This document shows positions 7,630 to 15,392 of a stretch of 48,331 nt of DNA, one piece after another. The translations under genes and the position numbers were made by a program. The stretch's first letter is position 1. Every line of letters starts with the position of its first letter. The stretch comes from an uncultured Saprospiraceae bacterium (lineage in GTDB: Bacteria > Bacteroidota > Bacteroidia > Chitinophagales > Saprospiraceae), in NCBI GenBank assembly GCA_937930025.1, contig CALGJW010000060.1, positions 1-48,331 on the forward strand. The letters run 5' to 3'. The notes beneath the pieces were generated by a model. The model had not been told where the DNA came from. It worked only from the letters and a program-made list of their open reading frames with translations, and did no database searches.

Positions 7630-9930
7630 ATGAAAGATCAAAAAATAAATCATCGTCCTCCACAATCCAGTGATTCCTTCGAAATAAGCACACCCAAAGA
7701 AAAGTCTGTTGGCATGCCGGCCGTAGTCGAAAGCCTGCGACAGATGAATAAGTATATGGATATGCCTAAGGCGTTACGGGCATCGCTGAAGATGAATCAA
7801 AAAGGCGGTTTTGATTGTCCAGGTTGTGCCTGGCCTGATCCAGATGATGAGCGAAGTCCTTTGGGCGAGTATTGTGAAAATGGAATTAAAGCCTTGGCCG
7901 AAGAAGCCACAAAGTTTAGAGCTAATCCAGATTTTTTCCTCAAACATAGTATAGCAGAATTGTCTGCCATGAGTGACTTTACCTTGGGCAAGTCCGGTCG
8001 TTTGACACAACCTATGTATCTAGCGGAAGGAGATGATCACTATAGAGCCATTTCTTGGGAAGCTGCTTTTAAGAAAATGGCGGCGCAATTGAACGCCGTC
8101 AATCCCAACGAAGCGATCTTTTATACCTCCGGTCGAACCAGCAATGAAGCTGCATTTTTATACCAGCTTTTTGTTCGCGCTTATGGAACAAATAATCTAC
8201 CAGATTGCTCCAACATGTGTCATGAGTCCAGTGGAAAAGCATTGTCGCAAACCTTGGGAATTGGCAAAGGCTCAGTGACCTTGGAGGACATCCATCAAGC
8301 TGATCTCATCATGGTGATGGGGCAAAATCCTGGAACCAATCATCCGCGAATGCTTTCTGCTTTAGAAAAAAATAAAGCCAACGGTGGAACGATCATCGCA
8401 GTCAACCCAATGAAGGAAGCTGGACTAGTGCATTACACTAATCCGCAAAAAGTTTCTAGAATGCTCATGGGAGGAGTGGATTTGACGGATTTATATTTAC
8501 CTATTAGAATCAATGGAGATTTAGCTTTTGTAAAAGCGCTGATGATATTGTTGTTAGAGAAGGAGGAAAAAAATGGAGGTGTTTTCGACCATGACTTCAT
8601 CAAAGCACAAACGACGGGATACGATGAAGTAATCGCATCGATTAAGACCGCCGACTTTGATACCTGTGTGAAGGAATCAGGATTGCAAGAAGCAGATATT
8701 AGAAAAGCTGCTGAGCTAATTGTCGCGAATAAAAATATGATCATCTGTTGGGCGATGGGAATCACGCAGCAAGTCAATGGGGTGGACACTATCAAAGAAA
8801 TAGTAAATTTATTATTGCTTCGAGGCTCAATCGGGAAGTCGGGTGCGGGTACTTGCCCAGTACGTGGACATAGCAATGTGCAAGGCGATCGCACCATGGG
8901 CATCTATGAAAGTATGTCCGAAGGATTTCATCAAAAGTTGGATAAAGCCTTTGGGATTCAGACCCCTCGCGAACATGGCTACGCTACCATTCATGCAATA
9001 GAAGCCATGTATGAGAAAAAAGCAAAAGTGTTTTTCGCCATGGGTGGAAATTTTCTTTCTGCAGCGCCCGACACAGATTACACGGCCGAAGGATTGCGCA
9101 ATTGTGAGTTGACTGTTCATGTTTCTACTAAGCCCAATCGTTCGCATTTGGTGCATGGAAAAGAAGCCATCATTCTGCCTTGCCTAGGTCGCACCGAAAT
9201 GGATATGCAAGCCTCTGGCTATCAATTCGTCTCTGTTGAAAATAGCATGGGCGTGGTGCATAGTTCAAAAGGAGTATTGTCTCCTTTGTCTCCAGCATTA
9301 AAATCTGAAGTCGCTATTGTTGCCGGTTTAGCGAAAGCAGTTTTTGCGAATTCCGAAAAGGTAAATATAGATTGGAATGTGTTAGAAGGAGATTACGATA
9401 AGATCAGAGAAAAAATTGAAGAAGTTATTCCGGGTTTTGAGGATTACAATAATCGAGTGAGGGAAAAAAATGGTTTTGAATTGCCCAACGGAGCACGCAC
9501 TAGAAATTTTTCTACTTCAGATGGTAAAGCGCATTTCACGGTAAATGCACTTCCAGAAAATGAAATTCCAGCGGGACATTATCACCTCGGAACAGTCCGT
9601 TCTCACGATCAATACAATACTACGATCTACGGATTAGATGATCGTTATCGCGGCATCAAGAATGGCCGAGAAGTTATATTGATGAATAAAAAAGACATGC
9701 AGTTGGCTGGTTTTAAAGCTAAGGACAAGGTCAACGTTCATTCTATTTTTAAGGGGAAAACAAGGTCGATCTTCAATTTTAGTATTGTGCCGTATGATTT
9801 ACCACAAGGGAATTTAATGGCTTACTTTCCAGAAGCGAATCCGCTGGTGCCGATTGATTCATTTGCTTTGGAGAGTTTCACGCCGGTGTCGAAGCGGATT
9901 GTGGTGAAGTTGGAGCGGGTAAGTGCTTGA
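7630..9930 (+). CDS. FdhF/YdeP-type molybdopterin oxidoreductase (formate dehydrogenase-like alpha subunit)
   Basis: Product of 766 residues in the family of molybdopterin oxidoreductases related to formate dehydrogenase H and YdeP. Visible hallmarks are the N-terminal QKGGFDCPGCAWPDP segment (Cys63, Cys66, with Cys82 following), a TSGRTSNEAAF segment, and SNMCHESSG, where Cys197-His is at the position of the molybdenum-ligating (seleno)Cys-His of formate dehydrogenases. Others are VMGQNPGTNHPRM, GTCPVRGHSNVQGDRTMGI, and a C-terminal cofactor-binding domain with TVRSHDQYNTTIYG. The usual four-Cys FeS motif appears reduced to three N-terminal cysteines, as expected for this branch. No twin-arginine signal is present, so it is cytoplasmic. 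The fdhD remnant at the window start supports a sulfurated Mo/W cofactor. The physiological substrate in this family is uncertain. Confidence 0.88.
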   Translation: MKDQKINHRPPQSSDSFEISTPKEKSVGMPAVVESLRQMNKYMDMPKALRASLKMNQKGGFDCPGCAWPDPDDERSPLGEYCENGIKALAEEATKFRANPDFFLKHSIAELSAMSDFTLGKSGRLTQPMYLAEGDDHYRAISWEAAFKKMAAQLNAVNPNEAIFYTSGRTSNEAAFLYQLFVRAYGTNNLPDCSNMCHESSGKALSQTLGIGKGSVTLEDIHQADLIMVMGQNPGTNHPRMLSALEKNKANGGTIIAVNPMKEAGLVHYTNPQKVSRMLMGGVDLTDLYLPIRINGDLAFVKALMILLLEKEEKNGGVFDHDFIKAQTTGYDEVIASIKTADFDTCVKESGLQEADIRKAAELIVANKNMIICWAMGITQQVNGVDTIKEIVNLLLLRGSIGKSGAGTCPVRGHSNVQGDRTMGIYESMSEGFHQKLDKAFGIQTPREHGYATIHAIEAMYEKKAKVFFAMGGNFLSAAPDTDYTAEGLRNCELTVHVSTKPNRSHLVHGKEAIILPCLGRTEMDMQASGYQFVSVENSMGVVHSSKGVLSPLSPALKSEVAIVAGLAKAVFANSEKVNIDWNVLEGDYDKIREKIEEVIPGFEDYNNRVREKNGFELPNGARTRNFSTSDGKAHFTVNALPENEIPAGHYHLGTVRSHDQYNTTIYGLDDRYRGIKNGREVILMNKKDMQLAGFKAKDKVNVHSIFKGKTRSIFNFSIVPYDLPQGNLMAYFPEANPLVPIDSFALESFTPVSKRIVVKLERVSA

Positions 9931-9970
9931 TGATTTTTTCTATAAATCTTCATGGAAAATTTAGATATTT

Positions 9971-10108
9971 TATATGTAAAAGCATATATAATTGTTTTTC
10001 TGCTTGTTTTTATATGCAAAAACATATAATATTGTATTGATGGCTTGTTTTATATGTAAAAGCATATAAATAGGCTTAAATTATAATTTTTATACGCAAA
10101 AGCATATA
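9971..10108 (+). promoter_or_regulatory. Four palindromic operator-like sites at 40-bp spacing upstream of hipB
   Basis: Four 18-bp sites with half-sites TATATG...CATATA lie at 9971-9988 (TATATGTAAAAGCATATA), 10011-10028 (TATATGCAAAAACATATA), 10051-10068 (identical to the first) and 10091-10108 (TATACGCAAAAGCATATA). Start-to-start distance is exactly 40 bp each time, so all sites should face about the same side of the helix. The last ends 4 bp before the hipB ATG. Palindromic sites upstream of a HipB-type repressor gene are the known autoregulation arrangement; that HipB binds these is inferred. Confidence 0.85.
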
Positions 10109-10112
10109 AATT

Positions 10113-10331
10113 ATGAAGCGATTGCCGCAGTTTGTAAAGGAAAGGAGGAAAAGACTGGACCTAACTCAGGTAGAATTAGCAGAGAAGGCGGGAGTGGCAC
10201 TTACTGTCATTCGAAAAATTGAGCAAGGGAAAGATAACTTGAGCTTGGCTAAAGTAAACCGAGTACTACTAATGTTTGGCCACACACTAGAACCAGTAAA
10301 CCTCAAACATGATGAGAAAGGCTATAGTTAA
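10113..10331 (+). CDS. hipB: HipB-like Xre-family antitoxin/repressor
   Basis: Product of 72 residues consisting almost entirely of a helix-turn-helix domain of the Xre/Cro type (RRKRLDLTQVELAEKAGVAL, then TVIRKIEQGKDNLSLAKVNRVL, and a hydrophobic FGHTLEPV strand usual for HipB). It is the first gene of a three-gene operon, overlapping the next by 23 bases, and sits directly behind four palindromic repeats that are its likely operators. In HipAB and HipBST systems HipB represses the operon and holds the kinase complex on DNA. The length is normal for the family; nothing is missing. Confidence 0.9.
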   Translation: MKRLPQFVKERRKRLDLTQVELAEKAGVALTVIRKIEQGKDNLSLAKVNRVLLMFGHTLEPVNLKHDEKGYS

Positions 10332-10647
10332 ATATAACAACCTAGTAGCGGGAGTAATTAGTGAAGAAGACAATGGTGAATATCAATTCGTCTATGATAA
10401 GGATTATGTGAATAATCATCCGCGGTTGTTCATTACATTTCAAATGCCTGTCTCCATACAGACTTATCGAAGTAATACGCTATTTCCTTTCTTTGACGGA
10501 TTAATACCAGAAGGATGGTTGCTTGACATTGCTGCTGATAGTTGGAAAATTAATAAAAATGATCGCATGGGATTACTACTGTCCTGTTGTCAAAATGCCA
10601 TAGGTGCCGTGAGCGTACATCCCATAAATATCGCAAATGCCAAATAG
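10309..10647 (+). CDS. hipS: HipS-like small protein (HipA N-terminal subdomain 1)
   Basis: Product of 112 residues matching only the N-terminal subdomain of HipA (couple_hipA type): a beta-rich start VKYNNLVAGVISE and the conserved FPFFDGLIPEGWLLDIAA motif. The kinase part is encoded separately by the next gene, so this is the split arrangement known from the E. coli O127 HipBST system, where HipS, not HipB, neutralises the HipT kinase. The ATG at 10309 overlaps the end of hipB, and a second ATG directly follows at 10312; the gene end overlaps hipT by 11 bases. The antitoxin role here is inferred from architecture. Confidence 0.85.
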   Translation: MMRKAIVKYNNLVAGVISEEDNGEYQFVYDKDYVNNHPRLFITFQMPVSIQTYRSNTLFPFFDGLIPEGWLLDIAADSWKINKNDRMGLLLSCCQNAIGAVSVHPINIANAK

Positions 10648-11584
10648 CTGTTTACATTGTTACGATCCATTGAATGATGGAGAAGTTGACTATCATGAAA
10701 GTTGTTTGATAGCATTTTTTAATCAAGCTGCTGCGCCTATTCTACCGTATGATTTTTCTGAAATGGAACAGCTTGCTAAAGAGGCCGCATTGCAGTCGAT
10801 CACTGTTCCCGGAGTACAACCAAAAATATCACTCGGTTGGATAAAAAAAGGTATTGAAGCTGGACATAGCGGACGTCTAACGGTAATGAATGCACTAGAT
10901 GGTAACTACATTTTGAAACCGCCAAATACTAGTTATGAACAGATGCCAGAAAACGAACATCTCTCCATGAAGTTGGCAGAATTATTTAAGATCAATGTAG
11001 TTCCTTTCAGCATGATCAGGCTACAGTCTGGTGAATTATGCTATCTCACAAAACGTATTGATCGAGATGAGGATGGAGGAAAAAATCATATGATCGATTT
11101 TCTGCAAATAATGGAACTTACTGACAAGTATAAAGGAACAATGGAACGGCTTGGAAAGCTAATCGGCGAGTTGTCTGAAAATACATTATTCGACAAATTG
11201 CGATTTTTTGAGTTAGCAGTTTTTAATTATATCATTGGTAATAATGATATGCATCTGAAAAATTTCTCCATGTTATTATCAGATATGGGATGGATATTAT
11301 CACCAGCATATGATCTGTTGAACGTGAAAATAATTCTTCCTGAAGACAAAGAAGATTCGGCAATTTTAATGGGAGGGAAAAAACAAAATTTCAATAAAAC
11401 CTACTTTGATAGATTTGCAGAGGTTCTATCGCTTGATAAAAAACAAATAGAGCCTGTATATAAGCGCTTAAAGGTTTGGCTTCCTGAAGCTTTGGGACTA
11501 ATCGGAAAGTCATTTCTTTCGAATGACAATAAGAACCTTTATCGTGAGCAGCTTAAAACAAGAGCAAAGATTTTTATCATTTGA
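10637..11584 (+). CDS. hipT: HipT-like serine/threonine kinase toxin (HipA kinase core without subdomain 1)
   Basis: Product of 315 residues with the HipA kinase fold. The glycine-rich loop is VPGVQPKISLG, the ATP-site lysine Lys94 lies in YILKPP, the catalytic loop is GNNDMHLKNFS (Asp204, Asn209) and the metal site is SPAYDLLN (Asp226). Directly before the loop is Ser54-Ile-Thr56, at the place where E. coli HipT carries its autophosphorylated Ser-Ile-Ser. The N-terminus has a probable zinc knuckle: Cys5, Cys8, His20 and Cys23 (CLHC, HESC), common in Bacteroidota HipA-like proteins. The N-terminal HipA subdomain is supplied by the preceding gene. HipA targets GltX and HipT targets TrpS; the target here cannot be read from sequence. 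All key residues are present, so it looks active. Confidence 0.88.
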   Translation: MPNSCLHCYDPLNDGEVDYHESCLIAFFNQAAAPILPYDFSEMEQLAKEAALQSITVPGVQPKISLGWIKKGIEAGHSGRLTVMNALDGNYILKPPNTSYEQMPENEHLSMKLAELFKINVVPFSMIRLQSGELCYLTKRIDRDEDGGKNHMIDFLQIMELTDKYKGTMERLGKLIGELSENTLFDKLRFFELAVFNYIIGNNDMHLKNFSMLLSDMGWILSPAYDLLNVKIILPEDKEDSAILMGGKKQNFNKTYFDRFAEVLSLDKKQIEPVYKRLKVWLPEALGLIGKSFLSNDNKNLYREQLKTRAKIFII

Positions 11585-11660
11585 TTTTCAAGATCTTAAC
11601 TAACGCCTACTTCAAAGCAAGTTTTTGTATTTAGAGGGCAGAGAAAAATAAATGGTGTTT

Positions 11661-12071
11661 CTATTTTCTTTTACTTCTCATCGCCTTTACTTTCTTAATA
11701 GAATCGTCCTTCAAGAATTTTTTATACTCCTTGGTCTCCGCTCCATAGATCGCAATTTTTCCTTCTTCATTGCTATGCACTCCCCAGCCATAAGATTTCG
11801 TTAAGGGTGAAGCACGAAAGCAAGGTTGTCCTTTTGAAAAGTAATGATCTCTTTGCTCTTTCAATTCGCCTTTTGCAAATTCCTTTCTGATTGCAAAAAC
11901 ACCAAACAGAACTTCATCCGAATTGTACTTGTATGGATTTTCGTAAAGCATGTCAAATTGCAAATTGGCCACAGTTTTTTTATCACCCTTTAGTGGCGGC
12001 ATTTCGCCTTGACTTACTTTGCAATCTTCAGCGATTTCAATGAAGGTGTTGGAGTAATTGGTTGTATGCAT
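11661..12071 (-). CDS. DUF6157-family protein
   Basis: Product of 136 residues beginning MHTTNYSNTFIEIAEDC, with a central LQFDMLYENPYKYNSDEVLF segment and GQPCFRASPLTKSYGWGVH near the C-terminus, the pattern of the DUF6157 family found as small stand-alone proteins in Bacteroidota and Firmicutes. No signal peptide or membrane segment is present, so it is cytoplasmic. It starts 2 bases after the stop of the SRPBCC gene and is the last gene of a three-gene minus-strand cluster headed by a WYL regulator. Function is unknown. It converges with hipT across 76 bases in which no clear terminator was found. Confidence 0.7.
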   Translation of the reverse strand: MHTTNYSNTFIEIAEDCKVSQGEMPPLKGDKKTVANLQFDMLYENPYKYNSDEVLFGVFAIRKEFAKGELKEQRDHYFSKGQPCFRASPLTKSYGWGVHSNEEGKIAIYGAETKEYKKFLKDDSIKKVKAMRSKRK

Positions 12072-12073
12072 AT

Positions 12074-12523
12074 CTATTGATTTTCTAGTTTCATTAATTG
12101 ACCTGTTTCAATCCAAGTTTTTAGGTTGCTTAAGATTAAATACCATTGTTTGGCATCAGCCTGCATTGGATTATTTTCAGAAAATTGATCATTGGTCACT
12201 GTGAGGCGCATTGCTTGGCCAAGAGCTTCAAATGTAATACTTACTCTTGATTCGAGTACTGCATGATTCTCATTGTACATGGGCCCTGGATGATCTGTAT
12301 AGGAAAGTAATTTGCCTGCCTCAAATTCTAATACTTTCCCATAAATATGAACGGTTTCGTTTCCTTCGTACAATCCAGCAAATTCCAGCTGGTCTCCGAT
12401 TTTAAAAGTTGAACGGATATCAGCGCTAAAGAAAGCCTGGAAAAATTGATTTGGTTCTACAAAAGCGCTCCAAACCTTTTTGGCAGAAGCATTGATGAAA
12501 ATTTCAGTATAAAAATCTGTCAT
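12074..12523 (-). CDS. SRPBCC/AHSA1-like small ligand-binding domain protein
   Basis: Product of 149 residues with the START/SRPBCC pattern: an N-terminal strand FYTEIFINASAKKVWSAFVEPN, glycine-containing strands (FKIGDQLEFAGLYEGN, VLEFEAGKLLSYTDHPG), and a long C-terminal helix QWYLILSNLKTWIETG. AHSA1-like proteins bind hydrophobic small molecules or act as HSP90-ATPase-activator relatives; no catalytic residues can be named. It lies between a WYL regulator and DUF6157, with a palindrome 32-55 bases upstream that may control it. Family assignment is good; ligand and role are unknown. Confidence 0.8.
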   Translation of the reverse strand: MTDFYTEIFINASAKKVWSAFVEPNQFFQAFFSADIRSTFKIGDQLEFAGLYEGNETVHIYGKVLEFEAGKLLSYTDHPGPMYNENHAVLESRVSITFEALGQAMRLTVTNDQFSENNPMQADAKQWYLILSNLKTWIETGQLMKLENQ

Positions 12524-12554
12524 AATTTCTAAGTTTTGACAAATCTAATCTTAG

Positions 12555-12578
12555 GCCGCGACAACCCTTTGTCACGGC
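12555..12578 (-). promoter_or_regulatory. Palindrome between WYL regulator and SRPBCC gene, possible operator
   Basis: GCCGCGACAA (12555-12564) and TTGTCACGGC (12569-12578) form an inverted repeat with one mismatch around a 4-base centre, overlapping the stop codon of the regulator gene. It lies upstream of the SRPBCC gene. A GACA...TGTC palindrome in this place fits an operator for the adjacent WYL protein; a hairpin at the end of the regulator transcript is the alternative. No T-run follows on the minus strand, which argues against an intrinsic terminator. Confidence 0.45.
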
Positions 12579-13294
12579 TCTTTGAAATGTTTTTTACGCT
12601 GAATTTCTACATATTCAGCTAAGGTCATTTTATGCGGTGTAAAGCTTTCAGATAGTTCGATTAAGCTTTGAATGCGATCTAGTCTAAAATTCCGGAAATC
12701 CTTTCTCATCCTGCACCAAGCTATTAGTACCCAATTTTCAGCCGTGTTGTGGTAAATAGCAAAGGGTTCAACTTTTCGCTCAGTGCTTTTAGCGCTTTCT
12801 TCTTTCTTGTACTCGATTTTTAAAACTTGAAAGTTCGTTAGCGTTTTTTGAATGATAGACAAGTGATTGCTTGTTCGTTCTTCTTGCCAATTTTTTCCAA
12901 TTATCGTTCTTTTCGAAAGGAATTCGACTTTCTCTTTTTCGCTATTTCGAAGGACGGATTTTATCTTATCGATAGCATTGTTAAATTCGGCGATAAGTGA
13001 TTTGTCTTTCGTTTTAGCAATTAATTTTTCGCCAAAAATTAATGCATTGGCTTCTGATTCTGTGAACATAACTGGTGGAATATTATATCCGCTCAATAAT
13101 GAATACCCTTTCCCTTCAGCCGCGACTATGGGGATTCCAGCCTGTTCTAGGGAAGTTAAATCACGATAAATAGTTCTTTTGCTGACATCAAATTCTGTTG
13201 CCAATTGACTAACAACAACAAAGGACTTGGATTGTAACTTCAAAAGAATGGAAGTCAATCTCGATAATCTTGAAATGTTATCTGAATATGCCAT
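12572..13294 (-). CDS. YafY-like transcriptional regulator (HTH + WYL)
   Basis: Product of 240 residues: an N-terminal DeoR/HTH_11-type helix-turn-helix (LSRLTSILLKLQS, VSKRTIYRDLTSLEQAG, residues 8-65), a linker, and a WYL sensing domain around residues 150-225 (VEPFAIYHNTAENWVLIAWC then RKDFRNFRLDRIQSL). WYL domains sense small ligands or nucleic acid and are often found with SRPBCC or GyrI-like partners. The gene heads a minus-strand cluster with the SRPBCC and DUF6157 genes. The start ATG at 13294 is 20 bases from the end of the multihaem gene. It probably regulates its own cluster through the palindrome at 12555-12578; that link is inferred from position. Confidence 0.85.
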   Translation of the reverse strand: MAYSDNISRLSRLTSILLKLQSKSFVVVSQLATEFDVSKRTIYRDLTSLEQAGIPIVAAEGKGYSLLSGYNIPPVMFTESEANALIFGEKLIAKTKDKSLIAEFNNAIDKIKSVLRNSEKEKVEFLSKRTIIGKNWQEERTSNHLSIIQKTLTNFQVLKIEYKKEESAKSTERKVEPFAIYHNTAENWVLIAWCRMRKDFRNFRLDRIQSLIELSESFTPHKMTLAEYVEIQRKKHFKEP

Positions 13295-13313
13295 TTAGTT
13301 TTTGTATAAAAAA

Positions 13314-15239
13314 TCAAAACACAATCCCCATGCGCTCAAGCCCCTCCCGCGCTTGCCCATTCTCCGGATTAACTTCCAACACCCGGCGCAACAATTGCTC
13401 TGCCACCTTCAGGTCATTCTTAAACATCCGAACCGCGGCTTTATTAATTAATGCCTGTTCATAATCCGGATCCAATGCTATTGCTCGATCATAAAAGAAT
13501 TCCGCCTGTTCTACTTTTCCTTGGCTGGCTAAAATATATCCTAGATTCGATAAGGCTAATTTTCTTTTGGGATTTTCAGCCAAGACGAATTCCAATGTGG
13601 TTTGAGCCTCTGAAGTCCTCCCAACCTGCAGCAGGGCCACACTGTTTTTTTCCAAAAATTCTAAATTAAGTGGAGAGAGATTGACGGCTTGATTTAATAA
13701 CTCCAATGCTGCCTCCGGTTGACCTAAAGCCAAATATGCTTGTCCAATTCTGTAGGCTGTCCAATCCTCCAAGGAGTTCGTTTTGTTTTGCGTGTAATAT
13801 TTAATTAATGATTCGTAATCCTCAATATTGAAGAAATAATGAATCTGCGTTTTTAATTTTTTGGCTGCAGGTTCCGAAGAACGATTGAGGTAAACTTTTG
13901 CGGAATCTAAAATGGCAGGAGCTTGCACATATTTATCATAAAGCGCCAAATAGCCTTGGGCCATTTTTAAGTCTGAAGGATTTTCGGAAGTCAAAGAAGT
14001 TAGGCCAAGAAACTGCGCTACAGAATTAGACTTTGTTTCGGACGGCTGATCAACTCTTAATGCTGTTTGCCTACTGATGTTATGATCCGTAATGTTTACA
14101 TGGGGAATATCTATGGAGCCTGATCTGGGCATATGGCAACTCACACAATTCCCATCCGCAGCATCAAACTTCGCTTGATCTACTAAGCAGGCCTGTTGTT
14201 GATCTTCATGACAATTAATACAGGCGTCGTTAAATTTTTCTGAACCGGTAATCGAAACAGATTGATGTGGATTATGACAAGTGATGCAGGTCAAAGTTTC
14301 GGACGATTGATAACAAGGACTCATGCGCAGGCGATCTGCTTGAGAAGCCATGATGAATTTTTCATGAGAGTTGGTGTAGCGTGGGAGATAAACTTCCATA
14401 ACGCTATTTAATTTCATCCCCGGTTTGAAATCAAAAAACGTCTTACCCGAATTTAGCACTGCGACTCCTTGGAGATGACAACGTTGACAAAGATCCATCT
14501 GCAAGTCTCTGGATAAATGCCTTGGATTCACAATGGTGTAATCAACTGAAGTGGAAGTGTCAACAATGTTGCCAGCTAATTTTTCCCTACGGTGGATCTC
14601 CCCGGGACCATGACAGCGTTCGCATTCGATTCCCGTCGGCATTTCGGTAAATTTATTTTGCGAACCCGCTGCATGATCTGGAAGGTGATTATGACAAGTA
14701 ATACATTCTGTGTTGAGCAAACGAGAAAAGCGCAGATTTTTGGATTCGAACCCCGGGGCCATGTCCCATTTTTGCTCTTGGGTATAATAGGTAATCGGCG
14801 CTTGATAAATGTATCCCCCAAAACTCAAGATATGCGAGTTGGTGTGTTGGCCAGAACCAATGATATAATCCACTTTTTCTAATCGCTTATGAGTCGTGTC
14901 TTTGCCAGTGAGTCGAAATTCTTCTATGTAGAATATGCTGTCTTTGAAAAAGGGTCGGTAAAAATATTGGCTTATACTATCATACACTAAATGATGATCT
15001 TCAAACTTTGCCGCCGTTTTACTGAGGCTGGCAGTATCAAAGGATTGCCCCATTCCAGTCTGGATAAAGCTATCGTAAATCTTTGGATGACAGGAACGAC
15101 AAGTTTGCATACCGACATATTCTACCGAGTCTGCTAGGTTTAGGAATTCCGATGAAGGGGCTAAATTTGGCTTGCGATTGCAGAAGGTAAGCAACAGGCC
15201 TATGCCAATAAACACCAATGTAATAAGCAACGTTCTCAT
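13314..15239 (-). CDS. Seven-haem c-type cytochrome lipoprotein with C-terminal TPRs
   Basis: Product of 641 residues. The ATG at 15239 is chosen because a strong AAAGGAGG sits just upstream (about 15244-15251) and it begins a lipoprotein signal peptide ending in LLLTFC. The longer frame from TTG 15284 would start inside the putative promoter. Seven CxxCH haem-binding motifs are present (CRSCH, CITCH, CERCH, CQRCH, CITCH, CINCH, CVSCH), in a cytochrome c554-like arrangement. The C-terminal third has about four TPR units (YRIGQAYLALGQPEAALELL, then further repeats to the end). It would be a periplasmic or surface lipid-anchored electron carrier or multihaem oxidoreductase. Its partner is unknown. 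It is divergent from hemA, which makes the first committed haem precursor. Confidence 0.88.
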   Translation of the reverse strand: MRTLLITLVFIGIGLLLTFCNRKPNLAPSSEFLNLADSVEYVGMQTCRSCHPKIYDSFIQTGMGQSFDTASLSKTAAKFEDHHLVYDSISQYFYRPFFKDSIFYIEEFRLTGKDTTHKRLEKVDYIIGSGQHTNSHILSFGGYIYQAPITYYTQEQKWDMAPGFESKNLRFSRLLNTECITCHNHLPDHAAGSQNKFTEMPTGIECERCHGPGEIHRREKLAGNIVDTSTSVDYTIVNPRHLSRDLQMDLCQRCHLQGVAVLNSGKTFFDFKPGMKLNSVMEVYLPRYTNSHEKFIMASQADRLRMSPCYQSSETLTCITCHNPHQSVSITGSEKFNDACINCHEDQQQACLVDQAKFDAADGNCVSCHMPRSGSIDIPHVNITDHNISRQTALRVDQPSETKSNSVAQFLGLTSLTSENPSDLKMAQGYLALYDKYVQAPAILDSAKVYLNRSSEPAAKKLKTQIHYFFNIEDYESLIKYYTQNKTNSLEDWTAYRIGQAYLALGQPEAALELLNQAVNLSPLNLEFLEKNSVALLQVGRTSEAQTTLEFVLAENPKRKLALSNLGYILASQGKVEQAEFFYDRAIALDPDYEQALINKAAVRMFKNDLKVAEQLLRRVLEVNPENGQAREGLERMGIVF

Positions 15240-15281
15240 AGCACCTCCTTTCTGATTATCGGTCTCAAAGTTTGATTCAGT

Positions 15282-15289
15282 CAAATATA
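15282..15289 (-). promoter_or_regulatory. Putative Bacteroidota promoter -7 element for the multihaem cytochrome gene
   Basis: On the minus strand the bases read TATATTTG, an exact match to the Bacteroidota TAnnTTTG element. The expected transcript start near 15275 leaves a leader of about 36 bases with the AAAGGAGG site before the ATG at 15239. No TTTG at the ideal -33 spacing was found, so support is partial. Confidence 0.45.
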
Positions 15290-15392
15290 GTGCTCTTTTT
15301 ATGCTATTTCACGTCAAAATGCAAAGAGTAGCACTAGCCTTTTACGGTTCAATGACAAACAACTATTTGGCCCAACGTACCTTTACTCTTCT

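Noticed and set aside
8433-8903. Minus-strand 156-codon frame within the molybdoenzyme gene
   Set aside because: Shadow of a strongly supported coding region; no motif and no start context.
9971-10108. The four regularly spaced repeats as a CRISPR array
   Set aside because: Repeats are 18 bp with 22-bp AT-rich spacers that are partly similar to each other, no cas genes are near, and the array ends at the hipB start; an operator array fits better.
12867-13169. Plus-strand frame opposite the WYL regulator
   Set aside because: The minus-strand frame has complete HTH and WYL domains; this is a shadow.
15240-15284. Longer multihaem protein starting at TTG 15284
   Set aside because: It would start inside the TATATTTG element and place 15 polar residues before the lipoprotein signal; the ATG at 15239 has a strong AAAGGAGG site.
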